Positions 1 to 8,483 of a DNA stretch of 64,000 nt are shown here, piece after piece. Position 1 is the first letter of the stretch; every line of letters starts with the position of its first letter. The stretch spans positions 1-64,000 of the forward strand of contig JBGTSB010000007.1 in NCBI GenBank assembly GCA_041940525.1. Direction: 5' to 3'. Made by a program: the position numbers and the translations under genes. This DNA comes from JAKAXS01 sp041940525 (GTDB lineage: Bacteria; Pseudomonadota; Alphaproteobacteria; Rhizobiales; Hyphomicrobiaceae). The notes beneath the pieces are model-generated. The model made no database searches, had not been told where the DNA came from, and saw nothing but the letters and a program-made list of their open reading frames with translations.

Positions 1-673
1 CGATTGACATGTTGCAGACGGTCATACGGCCTTCCATGGACAATGAGCGGATCGCTTCGCCAGCGTATTCGATGACGCTACCCGTTCCGCCCGCCGTGCC
101 GATTTCGCCGATGATCGCCAAGATGACGTCTTTCGCGGTGACGCTCTTTGGGAGCGCTCCGTCAACCGAGACGAGCATGTTCTTGGCTTTTTTCTGGATC
201 AGCGTTTGTGTGGCAAGCACGTGTTCGACTTCGCTCGTGCCGATGCCGTGCGCCAGGGCGCCAAACGCGCCATGCGTGGATGTATGACTGTCGCCGCATA
301 CAATGGTCGTACCGGGCAGGGTGAAGCCTTGCTCCGGGCCGACGACGTGGACAATGCCCTGACGTTTGTCGAGCTCGTTGTAATATTCGACGCCGAACTC
401 TTCAGCGTTGCGCGCGAGCGTTTCCACCTGCGTTTTGCTTTGTGGATCGTCTATGCCCTTGGTGCGATCGGACGTGGGTACGTTGTGGTCGACCACGGCG
501 AGCGTTTTCTCAGGTGCGCGCAGCTTGCGTCCGGCCATGCGCAGACCTTCAAAAGCCTGTGGGCTTGTGACCTCGTGGACGAGGTGGCGGTCGATATACA
601 GCAGGCAGGTGCCGTCGGGCTGCTGCTCAACCACGTGATCGTCGAAAATCTTGTCATAAAGGGTCTTGGACAT
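1..673 (-). CDS. leuC: 3-isopropylmalate dehydratase large subunit (partial, N-terminal part)
   Basis: Isomerises 2-isopropylmalate to 3-isopropylmalate in leucine biosynthesis, as a heterodimer with LeuD carrying a 4Fe-4S cluster. The minus strand reads open from ATG at 673 to the window edge, giving about 224 of the usual ~470 residues. It begins MSKTLYDKIFDDHVV and contains the aconitase-family motif CGDSHTSTHGAFG. The cluster-binding cysteines lie in the missing C-terminal part. A purine-rich GGAGATG stretch precedes the start. The leader upstream contains a strong hairpin (see 736-771). The family call is secure; the gene is cut only by the window edge. Confidence 0.96.
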   Translation of the reverse strand, partial: MSKTLYDKIFDDHVVEQQPDGTCLLYIDRHLVHEVTSPQAFEGLRMAGRKLRAPEKTLAVVDHNVPTSDRTKGIDDPQSKTQVETLARNAEEFGVEYYNELDKRQGIVHVVGPEQGFTLPGTTIVCGDSHTSTHGAFGALAHGIGTSEVEHVLATQTLIQKKAKNMLVSVDGALPKSVTAKDVILAIIGEIGTAGGTGSVIEYAGEAIRSLSMEGRMTVCNMSI

Positions 674-735
674 TGCTTCATCTCCGTTTGACGCCTAGAT
701 AGCGCCGCCCGGCCCGATCGGCAAATGCCTCAGCA

Positions 736-771
736 ATAAAAAAATAGGCTAGGCCCCAGGGGCCTAGCCTA
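736..771 (-). terminator. intrinsic terminator or attenuator hairpin between lysR and leuC
   Basis: A perfect 13-bp inverted repeat (arms 745-757 and 759-771) is followed on the minus strand by a run of Ts (736-744). This is a textbook intrinsic terminator for minus-strand transcription. It lies 63 nt before the leuC start. It either ends the lysR transcript or acts as an attenuator in the leuC leader. Confidence 0.75.
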
Positions 772-835
772 CAACACAGTTGGGATCTGGTTGACAGCCA
801 TCGGGCAATATTGCCGTCAGCATCGTCACTTTCAT
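764..835 (-). CDS. possible 23-codon leader peptide ahead of leuC
   Basis: A short ORF on the minus strand starts with ATG at 835 and stops with TAG at 764-766, inside the distal part of the terminator stem at 745-771. It encodes MKVTMLTAILPDG followed by ten more residues. A TATAAT hexamer sits just upstream at 851-856, so a transcript from it would begin only a few bases before the ATG, as for leaderless rhizobial trpL. A 12-bp perfect palindrome (804-815) lies in the middle of the ORF and could compete with the terminator. Only two of 23 codons are leucine, so a classical leucine attenuator is not clearly supported. This is a hypothesis. Confidence 0.3.
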   Translation of the reverse strand: MKVTMLTAILPDGCQPDPNCVVG

Positions 836-862
836 CCTAGTTGGGGTGATATTATAACGCAA

Positions 863-878
863 CGGGAAGTTTTTCCCG
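863..878 (-). terminator. weak hairpin after lysR
   Basis: A 6-bp stem (863-868 with 873-878, 4-nt loop) begins 14 nt after the lysR stop codon. It lacks a clear T-run on the minus strand, so it may only stabilise the 3' end. Confidence 0.3.
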
Positions 879-891
879 GTTTACGGCATTC

Positions 892-1782
892 TCAGGTTGA
901 GATGTTCCGTGCCTTTGCGACTAGGAAGTCGCGTAGGACCTGGATTTTCTTCGTTGAGCGCAGCTCTTCGGGGTACACGAACAAAATCGGCATGGACGGC
1001 GGTTCGACGTCGGTCAGAACGGGTACGAGGTCACCTTCGCCTTCCGTCAGGTAATCAGGGATCATGCCGATGCCGATGCCTGCGCGGATGCCATACTTGA
1101 TAGCCACGACACTGTTTGCCCGGAGGGCGGGTGTGCGCGGCTCTTGGCCCTCGAGACCGGCGGCTTCCAGCCAGCTGATCGCGGGAAGCAGATGTGCGAG
1201 ATTGCCGGTGTAGGAAATGATCCGGTGTTTGGCCAAATCCTCTAGGGATTGCGGCGCGCCGAAGCGGCGGATGTACGGTGAGGATGCGAAAGCCCGGACC
1301 TTCATGCTGAAGAGCGGCCGTCGGATCAGGTCAGCATCGTCGGGTTCCCTGGTCCATAAGGCGACGTCGGCTTCGCGCATCGAGATGTTGATCTGATCAT
1401 CATTCAAAATTAGCTCGACGCGGATTTCGGGATAGAGGTCCATGAATTCGCGAAGGCGCTGGGTCAGCCAGACCGTGCCAAGCCCAACGGGCGCAGCAAT
1501 CCGCAAATCGCCGGATGGTTGTGAGGTGCTGTCGGCGAGCAGCGTCTCGGCTGTCTGCAGCTTAGTCATGACTTCTGCGACAGTGTTGAAGAGCAGTTCG
1601 CCTTGCTCAGTCAGGACTAGGCCTCGGGCATGGCGATGAAACAGAGACAGGCGCAGATCTTTTTCCAGCGACGAGACCTGACGGCTGACCGCCGACTGGC
1701 TCATGTGCAGCGACTCGCCGGCATGGGTGAAGCTGCCGGCGGCGGCTGCCGCATGGAAAATCCGAAGTTTGTCCCAGTCCAC
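892..1782 (-). CDS. LysR-family transcriptional regulator
   Basis: A DNA-binding regulator of 296 residues, the normal length for LysR proteins. Residues 1-60 form the winged helix-turn-helix, with the hallmark stretch SFTHAGESLHMSQSAVSRQV. Residues ~90-295 form the periplasmic-binding-protein-like effector domain, starting near GDLRIAAPVGLG. The N-terminal MDWDKLRIFHAAAAAGSF matches the VtlR/GcvA-like rhizobial subgroup. The effector and targets cannot be read from the sequence. LysR proteins often control a divergent neighbour, but here both flanking genes run in the same direction, so the target is open. Confidence 0.93.
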   Translation of the reverse strand: MDWDKLRIFHAAAAAGSFTHAGESLHMSQSAVSRQVSSLEKDLRLSLFHRHARGLVLTEQGELLFNTVAEVMTKLQTAETLLADSTSQPSGDLRIAAPVGLGTVWLTQRLREFMDLYPEIRVELILNDDQINISMREADVALWTREPDDADLIRRPLFSMKVRAFASSPYIRRFGAPQSLEDLAKHRIISYTGNLAHLLPAISWLEAAGLEGQEPRTPALRANSVVAIKYGIRAGIGIGMIPDYLTEGEGDLVPVLTDVEPPSMPILFVYPEELRSTKKIQVLRDFLVAKARNIST

Positions 1783-1884
1783 TCGTTAAGCCCCGCCAAC
1801 GGAACGCCACTGAAGCACGGCACGCTGTCCGTGCCGCGCCGCAAGGTAATGATTATTTCCGCAAACTAAAAGGTGAGGCCCGGA

Positions 1885-4200
1885 TTAGTTGGCAAACAAA
1901 CCGGAGATTGCCTCGGTCAACGGGTCTTGCGTGTACTGCTTTTTGCGCTTGCGCTGCCGCTGCCTCGGAGCAGACGAACTCTCTGCTTCCGCCACCGGAG
2001 GCGGAACGTAGAAGCTCATGGACTTGCCTGACAGCGCTTCAGTCATACGGCCTTCATATCCGTACACGTCGGCAAACTTGTTTAGCTTTCCATCGTCGCC
2101 GACAACTGTCGTGAAGTAGGTGGTGTGCACCCAGATGTTTTTGTCGATCTTCACTTCGTTGAGGTTGCCACCAGCGAAGCGGGATTGGACCTGTCCAGCA
2201 GACCAGCCTTTGTCTTCCTGCAAGAGCAGTTCGGCGAAGCGATCCGGGTCTTGGAGGCGCATGCAGCCGTGACTGTAGGCTCGCCTGGACTTCTTGAAGA
2301 GATGCTTGGCCGTGGTGTCGTGCAGATAGACGTCGTGCTTGTTGTTGAACAAGAACTTGACCCTGCCGAGAACGTTCCGGGGGCCCGACGGCTGGGTGAA
2401 CTGGAAGCGGCGAATGTCGACACTGTTCCAATCGACCGAGTTTGGGTTCACTGGGCGTCCTCGATAGGTGACGTTCAATCCGTGCCGCCGCAAGACGTCG
2501 CTGGCACCGCCATAGCCACCGCCGAACAACTCGCCGAACAGGCCGCCGCCACCACCGTAGCCGCTGGCGCGGCGCAGCTGTGGGCGGAGTTCCTTCATTT
2601 TGATCCCGTCGGGGACACCCCACGTGGGATTAAACACGACGGTTCGCATGCGCGCCGAAAAGGCTGGTGTTTTCCAATTTGGAAGGCCGACGACAATCCG
2701 CTCTTCGTAGACTTTTTTGTCCTCTTTGATGGCGCGTGCTTTGAATTCGGGCACGTTGTTCCAAACGTAGAATTCGCCCAAGTCCTTTGGCAGCCAGCGC
2801 CAGCGTTCCATGTTGTTGAGGACAAGCTGGATGTCGCGCTCGAAATTCGGCTGGTCGATCGCGTCGCCATTGAGTGCAGCGCGCGTGCGCCGGCCGACAT
2901 AGCCGTCCGGTTTCTCACCAGCTTCGCGCTGAAATTCTTTTACGGCTTCGACGAGTTTTTCATCGTAGAGGTTTTCGGTTTCTTCACTGCCTTCGACCTT
3001 CAAGCGCTTGCGGAGCAAAGCCACGGCCGGATCGTTGGCGCCTGGCGAGATGACACGGCCAGGCGGGATTTTCACGAGAAGGGCTTCATCTACTTCTGGT
3101 TCTGGTCCCTTGGCTTTGATCCTCAAGTCGGCCAAGGCCTTCTTTAAGCGCAAGAACTGGTAGTTCTTCGGGTGCAGATCTCGCAGATAGGCTGCGGCGT
3201 CGGCCGACTTCGCCAGGTCGCCCAAGACCACGCCTGGCTCTTTTACTGGAGGCGACTGGTCGAACGTGGTGTTGATGACTTGCGGGTTGATGCGGCCGCC
3301 TCGCGCTTCGCGGGCATACTGCAAAGCAGCTAGAGTGAGCTGTGATTCCGCCTGAGCGACGTCTGCTTCCGTGGCGCCGTTGGACAATTCAGGAAGCGTG
3401 TACTTCGAAGCATCCAAGCCCCAGGTGTCGGCTTTCTTGATTTCTGCGATAACCGCTTCCGCGGCGGCATTAAAGCTATTGCCCGAAACCCAAAGCGGGG
3501 CGTCCGAACGGGCCTGATAGAAGGCCGTGGCTGCGTCGCGATCAGCGTCATTGGTGTTCTTGGCAAATTCGGTGTCGGCGAAGTTTTCGCGAACGGCGAT
3601 GATCAGGGGATCGGCCTTCGGCACGTCCACAGGTTCGGCGGTTGCGGTGTCTGTGGGTGATGTTTCGTCCGGCTTGTCAGCGGTTTCCTTGGCGTCATCG
3701 CTAGCATCAGACGTGGTGTCGTCTTCCGGTTTGGCAGCCGTATCGGTCTTGTCGTCTTTCGCATCTGCTTCGTCTTCTGACTTTGCAGTGTCGGTTGACG
3801 CGGCGTCTGCTTCTCCATCAGCTGGTTTGGCGTCGGCGGTGGCATCTTCAGATTTTTCGGTATCCGCTGACGTGCTCTTGGCATCGTCGTCGCCTGGCTT
3901 GGCGTCTGCGCTGGTTTCGTCTTTGTTGTCGTCATCGCTGGCGGCGGATTTGTTCGTATCGCCGTCCTTGTCGTCTGGACCAGTCCCCGCGGTGTCCTGA
4001 TCCTTGTCAGCATCGGGATTGGCGTCCGGCTTTTTCGCCGTTTCGTTGCCGGAGGTCTCTTCGGCTTCCTTTTTCGCTTCCGCCGCCGTTTCGGAAGTCG
4101 CATCTTGGGCGAAGGTTGGCGACCAGCCGCCGGAAACACCGGAGATCAGAAGGGCGAAGGCCGGAATGGCGGGCAAAAAGCCCCGGCGGACAAAAGTCAT
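1885..4200 (-). CDS. L,D-transpeptidase (YcbB/LdtD-like) with long acidic N-terminal region
   Basis: Forms 3-3 peptidoglycan cross-links or anchors proteins in the periplasm. The 771-residue product has a signal peptide (residues ~1-32, cut near TFAQ). A low-complexity stretch at ~33-195 is built almost only of D, E, A, T, K and S. A scaffold region follows, then a peptidoglycan-binding-1 domain (~385-440, PAVALLRKRLKVEG to RRTRAALNG). A C-terminal YkuD catalytic domain carries the SHGCMRL motif with the nucleophile at Cys646 and an upstream His (YLHDTTAKHLF). A glycine-rich insert (YGGGGGLFGELFGGGYGG) interrupts the catalytic domain. Order and size match E. coli YcbB. The acidic extension is unusual in length. 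Confidence 0.93.
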   Translation of the reverse strand: MTFVRRGFLPAIPAFALLISGVSGGWSPTFAQDATSETAAEAKKEAEETSGNETAKKPDANPDADKDQDTAGTGPDDKDGDTNKSAASDDDNKDETSADAKPGDDDAKSTSADTEKSEDATADAKPADGEADAASTDTAKSEDEADAKDDKTDTAAKPEDDTTSDASDDAKETADKPDETSPTDTATAEPVDVPKADPLIIAVRENFADTEFAKNTNDADRDAATAFYQARSDAPLWVSGNSFNAAAEAVIAEIKKADTWGLDASKYTLPELSNGATEADVAQAESQLTLAALQYAREARGGRINPQVINTTFDQSPPVKEPGVVLGDLAKSADAAAYLRDLHPKNYQFLRLKKALADLRIKAKGPEPEVDEALLVKIPPGRVISPGANDPAVALLRKRLKVEGSEETENLYDEKLVEAVKEFQREAGEKPDGYVGRRTRAALNGDAIDQPNFERDIQLVLNNMERWRWLPKDLGEFYVWNNVPEFKARAIKEDKKVYEERIVVGLPNWKTPAFSARMRTVVFNPTWGVPDGIKMKELRPQLRRASGYGGGGGLFGELFGGGYGGASDVLRRHGLNVTYRGRPVNPNSVDWNSVDIRRFQFTQPSGPRNVLGRVKFLFNNKHDVYLHDTTAKHLFKKSRRAYSHGCMRLQDPDRFAELLLQEDKGWSAGQVQSRFAGGNLNEVKIDKNIWVHTTYFTTVVGDDGKLNKFADVYGYEGRMTEALSGKSMSFYVPPPVAEAESSSAPRQRQRKRKKQYTQDPLTEAISGLFAN

Positions 4201-4420
4201 CAGACGACGTCTCCCAGGCGAATCAATCGTGGTTCAAACCGTTTGAGGCACCTTAGGCCTGTATTCGTGGCGTTTTCTTGCCCTTTTCCGGTGGGTCGCG
4301 AAGTGTTGCCGATTTCCCACGCTAATATGGGCCGGACCACGTTTCCGCCGGATTTTGCTTTGATACGGAGCCGCTTACAGATTTTTCGGTTCCATCAGAC
4401 TTGAGACGACCGCTACGGCC

Positions 4421-5053
4421 ATGACGCAGATTTGCGCGATCCTTTCGACCCATCCGGATGCATTCGCCCGTCTGCAGTCTCTTGCCGAGGATGTGGAGGT
4501 GTCAGCTGTGATCATCAAGCCTGGGGCGGATGGTCAATTCAATGAGGATACCAAGGCTTTGGTGGCCTTGGCTCAAGGCCTTGGCGCCGCGGCGCTGGTT
4601 TCGGCGGATGTACAGCAGGCGGCGGCGTTGGGTGCGGACGGTGTCCATCTGCCCTGGAGCGAGGATCTTTTGGCCCAGCTTAAGCATGCGCGCTCGGTTT
4701 TAGCGGACGGCGCATCGATCGGCGCTGATGCCGGGCTGTCGCGGCACGATGCCATGGAACTTGGTGAGGCTGGTGCTGACTATGTCGCGTTCTCAGGCGC
4801 GTCTGGCGGCAAGAGTGACCTTGAAGCGCGAGCGGGGCTTGTTGCCTGGTGGGCTGAGTTGTTTGAGCCGCCCGTCGTAGCTTTTGGCGTGAGTGATGTG
4901 GATGATGCCGTGGCTTTGTCCGGCGCGGGTGCGGATTTCGTTGGCCTCGAATTGGATGCGATGGATCCCAGTGCTGTAAAGGCGCTGCTGGCGGCGCTGA
5001 AGTCTGGAACAGAGGCTCACCCTGAAGTTGCCGTTGAGGGAGACGGAGCATGA
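4421..5053 (+). CDS. divergent thiamine-phosphate synthase-family (ThiE/TenI) protein
   Basis: A 210-residue TIM-barrel protein of the ThiE/TenI superfamily. The recognisable parts are GADGVHLPW (thiazole-synthase-type strand) and IGADAGLSRHDAMELGEAGADYVAF. The canonical ThiE signature that binds pyrophosphate (GPxFxTxTK) is replaced by SGASGGKSD, so true thiamine-phosphate synthase activity is doubtful. The stop overlaps the next start (ATGA), so it is translationally coupled to the Sel1-repeat protein. No thi genes or TPP riboswitch are nearby. The fold assignment is fairly safe; the reaction is not. Confidence 0.75.
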   Translation: MTQICAILSTHPDAFARLQSLAEDVEVSAVIIKPGADGQFNEDTKALVALAQGLGAAALVSADVQQAAALGADGVHLPWSEDLLAQLKHARSVLADGASIGADAGLSRHDAMELGEAGADYVAFSGASGGKSDLEARAGLVAWWAELFEPPVVAFGVSDVDDAVALSGAGADFVGLELDAMDPSAVKALLAALKSGTEAHPEVAVEGDGA

Positions 5054-6066
5054 ATGTTCGGATGATTGCACTCGGGTTGGGCCTTGTGGTCTGCGCCGGT
5101 GCCGGTGCCGCGCTTGTTTTGACGGGCACAATTCCGTTGCCAGGCTCGCAATCGGGCACGCCGTTTCCGGACACCGAGGTGGCCTTGCAGAACAGTCCAA
5201 GTGCCGCGACACCGGGTGAAGTGCAAAGTGCGGCTTATTCGGCGTTCGAAGAGGGCAAGTTTCTCACCGCTTTGTCGTTGGCCAAGGACGCGGCTGCGGG
5301 CGGCGATCCGCAAGCTTATACATTGATGGGCCGGATTTACGCCGAGGGCTCTGGCGTTCCGCGCGATAAGGCCAAGGCGGCTGAAGCTTACGGCAAGGGC
5401 GCAGAGCTGGGCGATGTTCCCGCAATGGTGTCATACGCGGTGATGCTGGCCGGGGGTGATGGTGTCGAAAAGAACCGGGACAAGGCGGCTGAGTATTTTG
5501 AGAAGGCCGCGCGAACAGGTGATGCGCTGGCCAACTACAACCTAGGTCTTTTGTTCTTGCGCGGTGACGGAAAGCCGGAGAACCCGCACCGGGGTGCTCA
5601 GCACATTCGTTATGCAGCGGAGAATGGTGTGGTGGCTGCCCAATATGATTTGGCGGCGCTCTATCAGACTGGGACTGGCGTGCCTAACGATGCGCTGGAG
5701 GCAGCGACCTGGATGTCTAAGGCGGCTGAAAGCGGCATGACGGCGGCCCAGTATGACTATTCGGTGATGCTTCTTCGCGGCGAGGGACTGACCCGCGATG
5801 AGCCCAAGGCCATTGAGTACCTGAAGGCGGCGGCCGAGAAAGGTGTCCCGGGCGCGCAGAACCGCTTGGCCCACGTTTACCTTGATGGGGTTGCTGGCGT
5901 CACGGTCAGCCCGGAGGAGGCCGTGAAATGGCGGTTGATCGCGAAGGCCAATGGCGTCGCGGAGGATGAAAAGCTTGAAGTTCTCATCGCTTCGCTGCCG
6001 GACGAGCAGGTGGCGAAAGCGCAAAAGGCCGCCGACGAATGGCGGCAGAAGCAGTTGATGCGCTAG
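5050..6066 (+). CDS. Sel1-repeat (TPR-like) protein, membrane-anchored or secreted
   Basis: A 338-residue protein with an N-terminal hydrophobic segment (residues ~4-24, IALGLGLVVCAGAGAALVL), followed by about six Sel1-like repeats of ~36 residues. These are recognisable by the recurring pattern A-x-x-x-L-[GA]-x-x-Y-x-x-G-x-G-V and KAA[EA]-x-G. Such repeats form superhelical protein-binding scaffolds in the periplasm. The start overlaps the ThiE-like gene by four bases, behind a purine-rich GGGAGACGGAGC. The partner is unknown. Confidence 0.9.
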   Translation: MNVRMIALGLGLVVCAGAGAALVLTGTIPLPGSQSGTPFPDTEVALQNSPSAATPGEVQSAAYSAFEEGKFLTALSLAKDAAAGGDPQAYTLMGRIYAEGSGVPRDKAKAAEAYGKGAELGDVPAMVSYAVMLAGGDGVEKNRDKAAEYFEKAARTGDALANYNLGLLFLRGDGKPENPHRGAQHIRYAAENGVVAAQYDLAALYQTGTGVPNDALEAATWMSKAAESGMTAAQYDYSVMLLRGEGLTRDEPKAIEYLKAAAEKGVPGAQNRLAHVYLDGVAGVTVSPEEAVKWRLIAKANGVAEDEKLEVLIASLPDEQVAKAQKAADEWRQKQLMR

Positions 6067-6109
6067 TTTAGGTCCTGCGGCGCTAGCGGCCTTGCCACAC
6101 CTCATGCCA

Positions 6110-6124
6110 GGCCTTAGGAAGGCC
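6110..6124 (+). terminator. hairpin downstream of the Sel1 gene
   Basis: A perfect 6-bp stem (6110-6115 with 6119-6124, 3-nt loop) lies 44 nt after the stop. There is no strong T-run, so this is only a weak terminator candidate before suhB. Confidence 0.3.
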
Positions 6125-6204
6125 GGGCTATCAATAACCTTTGCGTTTTAACGCACGATCCGCTGGCGGTGCCGTCCGGATCGATTGACTTTGCCGGATT
6201 TTGA

Positions 6205-6990
6205 ATGCCCGCCTCAGCTCTTATGAATGTCCTCACCTCCGCCGCACGCAAGGCTGGCCGCAGTCTTGTTCGCGATTTTGGCGAGGTTGAGCACCTGCAG
6301 GTATCCGTGAAAGGACCGGCAAACTTTGTCACGGCGGCTGACCATCGGGCTGAGGACATCATTCTCAAAGAACTCCAGAAGGCCCGGCCGGGCTACGGCT
6401 TCCTGATGGAAGAGCGCGGCGTTATCGAAGGCGCGGACAAGTCACACCGCTTCATTGTTGACCCGCTCGATGGCACAACGAACTTCATGCACGGCATTCC
6501 GATATTCGCGATCTCGATCGCCTTGGAGCGCGAGGGCGAGCTTGTCGCCGGTGTCGTTTACAATCCGATATCCGATGAGCTGTTCAGTGCCGAGAAGGGC
6601 CGCGGCGCGTTCTTGAACGATCAGCGCCGTTTGCGTGTGGCCGCTCGTAAAAACCTTGGCGATGCTGTGATCGCGACCGGGATTCCCCATCGTGGCCGTC
6701 CTGGCCATGCTGGCTTCATGGATGAGATGCAGGCGGTCATGCACGAAGTGGCAGGCATCCGCCGCTCAGGCTCGGCCGCGCTTGATCTGGCCTACGTCGC
6801 GGCTGGGCGGTTTGACGGCTATTGGGAACGGAACCTGCAGCCGTGGGATCTTGCGGCTGGCGTCGTTCTGGTTCGGGAAGCCGGCGGCGTTCTCATGGAT
6901 TGCGATGGCGGGAACGCCTACATGGACAAGTGCGACGTCCTTGCTGGCAACGCCGCCATCGTTAAGGCCGTCGCCCCGCATTTGGCATAA
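6205..6990 (+). CDS. suhB: inositol-1-monophosphatase family protein (SuhB)
   Basis: A Mg2+-dependent phosphatase that hydrolyses myo-inositol phosphates; SuhB proteins also bind the transcription machinery in enterobacteria. The 261-residue product has the metal-binding signature EERG near residue 71, VDPLDGTTNFMHG near residue 89, and the C-terminal WDLAAGVVLVREAGG. The N-terminus from this ATG (MPASALMNVLTSAARKAGRSL) matches rhizobial SuhB, which supports the start over the in-frame ATG at 6223. Fructose-1,6-bisphosphatase side activity cannot be excluded. Confidence 0.93.
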   Translation: MPASALMNVLTSAARKAGRSLVRDFGEVEHLQVSVKGPANFVTAADHRAEDIILKELQKARPGYGFLMEERGVIEGADKSHRFIVDPLDGTTNFMHGIPIFAISIALEREGELVAGVVYNPISDELFSAEKGRGAFLNDQRRLRVAARKNLGDAVIATGIPHRGRPGHAGFMDEMQAVMHEVAGIRRSGSAALDLAYVAAGRFDGYWERNLQPWDLAAGVVLVREAGGVLMDCDGGNAYMDKCDVLAGNAAIVKAVAPHLA

Positions 6991-7040
6991 GTCAGCCCTT
7001 CGCTGGCGGTGAGCTGTTGGGCCGTGCTAGACGCATCGGC

Positions 7041-8483
7041 ATGAGCAGTGAGACCACGCCTCTTAATCGCCCCTCGCCGGAGTTGATCGATACTCTCAAG
7101 GAGATTGTCGGCGCGCGCTACGCGTTGACTGGCGAAGAAGATCAGCAGCCTTACTTGAATGAATGGCGCGGGCGCTATCATGGGGTCACGCCGGTGGTCT
7201 TGCGCCCGGGGTCGGTGGATGAGGTCTCGCGCATATTGGCTGCCGCGAATGCCGCGCGGGTCGGCATCGTGCCTCAGTCTGGAAATACAGGGCTTGTCGG
7301 CGGTCAGATCCCGCCATCGGATGGCAGCCAGATTGTCGTGAGCTTGAACCGTCTCGACCGCATTCGTTCGGTGGATCTTAGTACGGCCTCGATGACATGT
7401 GAGGCGGGCGTTCCGCTTGCAAAAGCGAGGGAGGCGGCGGAGGCGGCTGATCGGCTTTTTCCTTTGAGTTTGCCGTCGGAAGGCACGTGCTGCATTGGCG
7501 GGAACTTGGCGACAAATGCTGGCGGCGCCAACGTGCTGGCCTATGGCATGGCCCGGCAGCTTACCCTGGGCATCGAAGCTGTTCTGGCGGATGGCCGTGT
7601 ATGGGATGGGCTGAATACGCTGCGGAAAGACAATACGGGATATGACCTGAAAGACCTGATCGCTGGATCGGAAGGGACGCTCGCGATTATCACCGCGGCG
7701 ACATTGAGATTGCTTCCGCGTCCGAAAGCGCAGGCTGTCGCCTTTGCCGGGCTCGGGTCTCTAGATGCGGTCAAGGCCTTCTTCGAACTGGCGTCCGCTT
7801 CTTTTGGGCCTGAGCTGACGGGGTTTGAATTCTTATCCGCGCGTACGATCGAGTTCGTGCTGGCCCACACGCCTGATGCGCGTTCGCCATTGCCGCGGCC
7901 GTACGCCTGGTCCGTGCTCTTGGAAGTTTCAAGCCATGCGCATGGTGAAGCGGAGGCGGTACAGGCGCTTGAACCTGTGTTGGGCGTAGCGATTGAAAAA
8001 GGTCTTGTTCAAGACGCCGCCGTGGCTCAGTCGCTGACACAAGCGCAGGCTATTTGGCGGTTGCGCGAGAGTGCGTCGGAAGCGCAGAAGCCCGAGGGCG
8101 GCAGCATCAAGCATGACATCTCAGTGCCCGTTGGCAGAATTCCGGAGTTTATCGCGCGGGCGGATGCGGCGGTCGAAGCGGTATGTCCCGGTGCGCGGCC
8201 CGTTGCCTTCGGCCATTTTGGTGATGGCAATGTGCACTATAACGTCTCTCAGCCGCCGGCCATGGACAAGGGTGAGTATCTCGCCATGTGGGACCGCGTT
8301 TCGCAGGCGGTGCATGAGATTGTGAATGCACTTGATGGTTCGATCTCAGCGGAGCACGGGATCGGCGTGATGAAGCGTGATGCCTTGAAGCGCGTGAAGA
8401 GCGGAGTTGGATTGGATATGATGCGCCGGATCAAGCAGGCGCTTGATCCGAACGGCATCCTCAATCCCGGCAAGCTGCTTTAG
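7041..8483 (+). CDS. FAD-linked D-2-hydroxyacid (2-hydroxyglutarate/lactate-type) dehydrogenase
   Basis: A flavoprotein of the GlcD/D2HGDH family that oxidises a D-2-hydroxyacid to the 2-oxoacid. Of 480 residues, the N-terminal half is the FAD-binding type-4 domain (PQSGNTGLVGGQIPP, then GTCCIGGNLATNAGG and GSEGTLAIITAATLRLLP). The C-terminal half is the oxidase domain, with the metal-site motif HFGDGNVHYN and the terminal SAEHGIG...ILNPGKLL. The ATG at 7041 is preferred over an upstream TTG because the extra residues are not family-like. D-2-hydroxyglutarate, D-lactate and glycolate are all possible substrates. Confidence 0.9.
   Translation: MSSETTPLNRPSPELIDTLKEIVGARYALTGEEDQQPYLNEWRGRYHGVTPVVLRPGSVDEVSRILAAANAARVGIVPQSGNTGLVGGQIPPSDGSQIVVSLNRLDRIRSVDLSTASMTCEAGVPLAKAREAAEAADRLFPLSLPSEGTCCIGGNLATNAGGANVLAYGMARQLTLGIEAVLADGRVWDGLNTLRKDNTGYDLKDLIAGSEGTLAIITAATLRLLPRPKAQAVAFAGLGSLDAVKAFFELASASFGPELTGFEFLSARTIEFVLAHTPDARSPLPRPYAWSVLLEVSSHAHGEAEAVQALEPVLGVAIEKGLVQDAAVAQSLTQAQAIWRLRESASEAQKPEGGSIKHDISVPVGRIPEFIARADAAVEAVCPGARPVAFGHFGDGNVHYNVSQPPAMDKGEYLAMWDRVSQAVHEIVNALDGSISAEHGIGVMKRDALKRVKSGVGLDMMRRIKQALDPNGILNPGKLL

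Noticed and set aside
206..691. Plus-strand ORFs over the start of the window
   Set aside because: They are antisense shadows of leuC, whose minus-strand reading gives unmistakable 3-isopropylmalate dehydratase motifs.
2125..3147. Long plus-strand ORF of 340 codons
   Set aside because: Lies wholly antisense to the L,D-transpeptidase; no domain motifs or ribosome-binding site.
3527..4000. Serine/alanine-rich plus-strand ORF
   Set aside because: Composition is the mirror of the acidic low-complexity region of the L,D-transpeptidase on the other strand.
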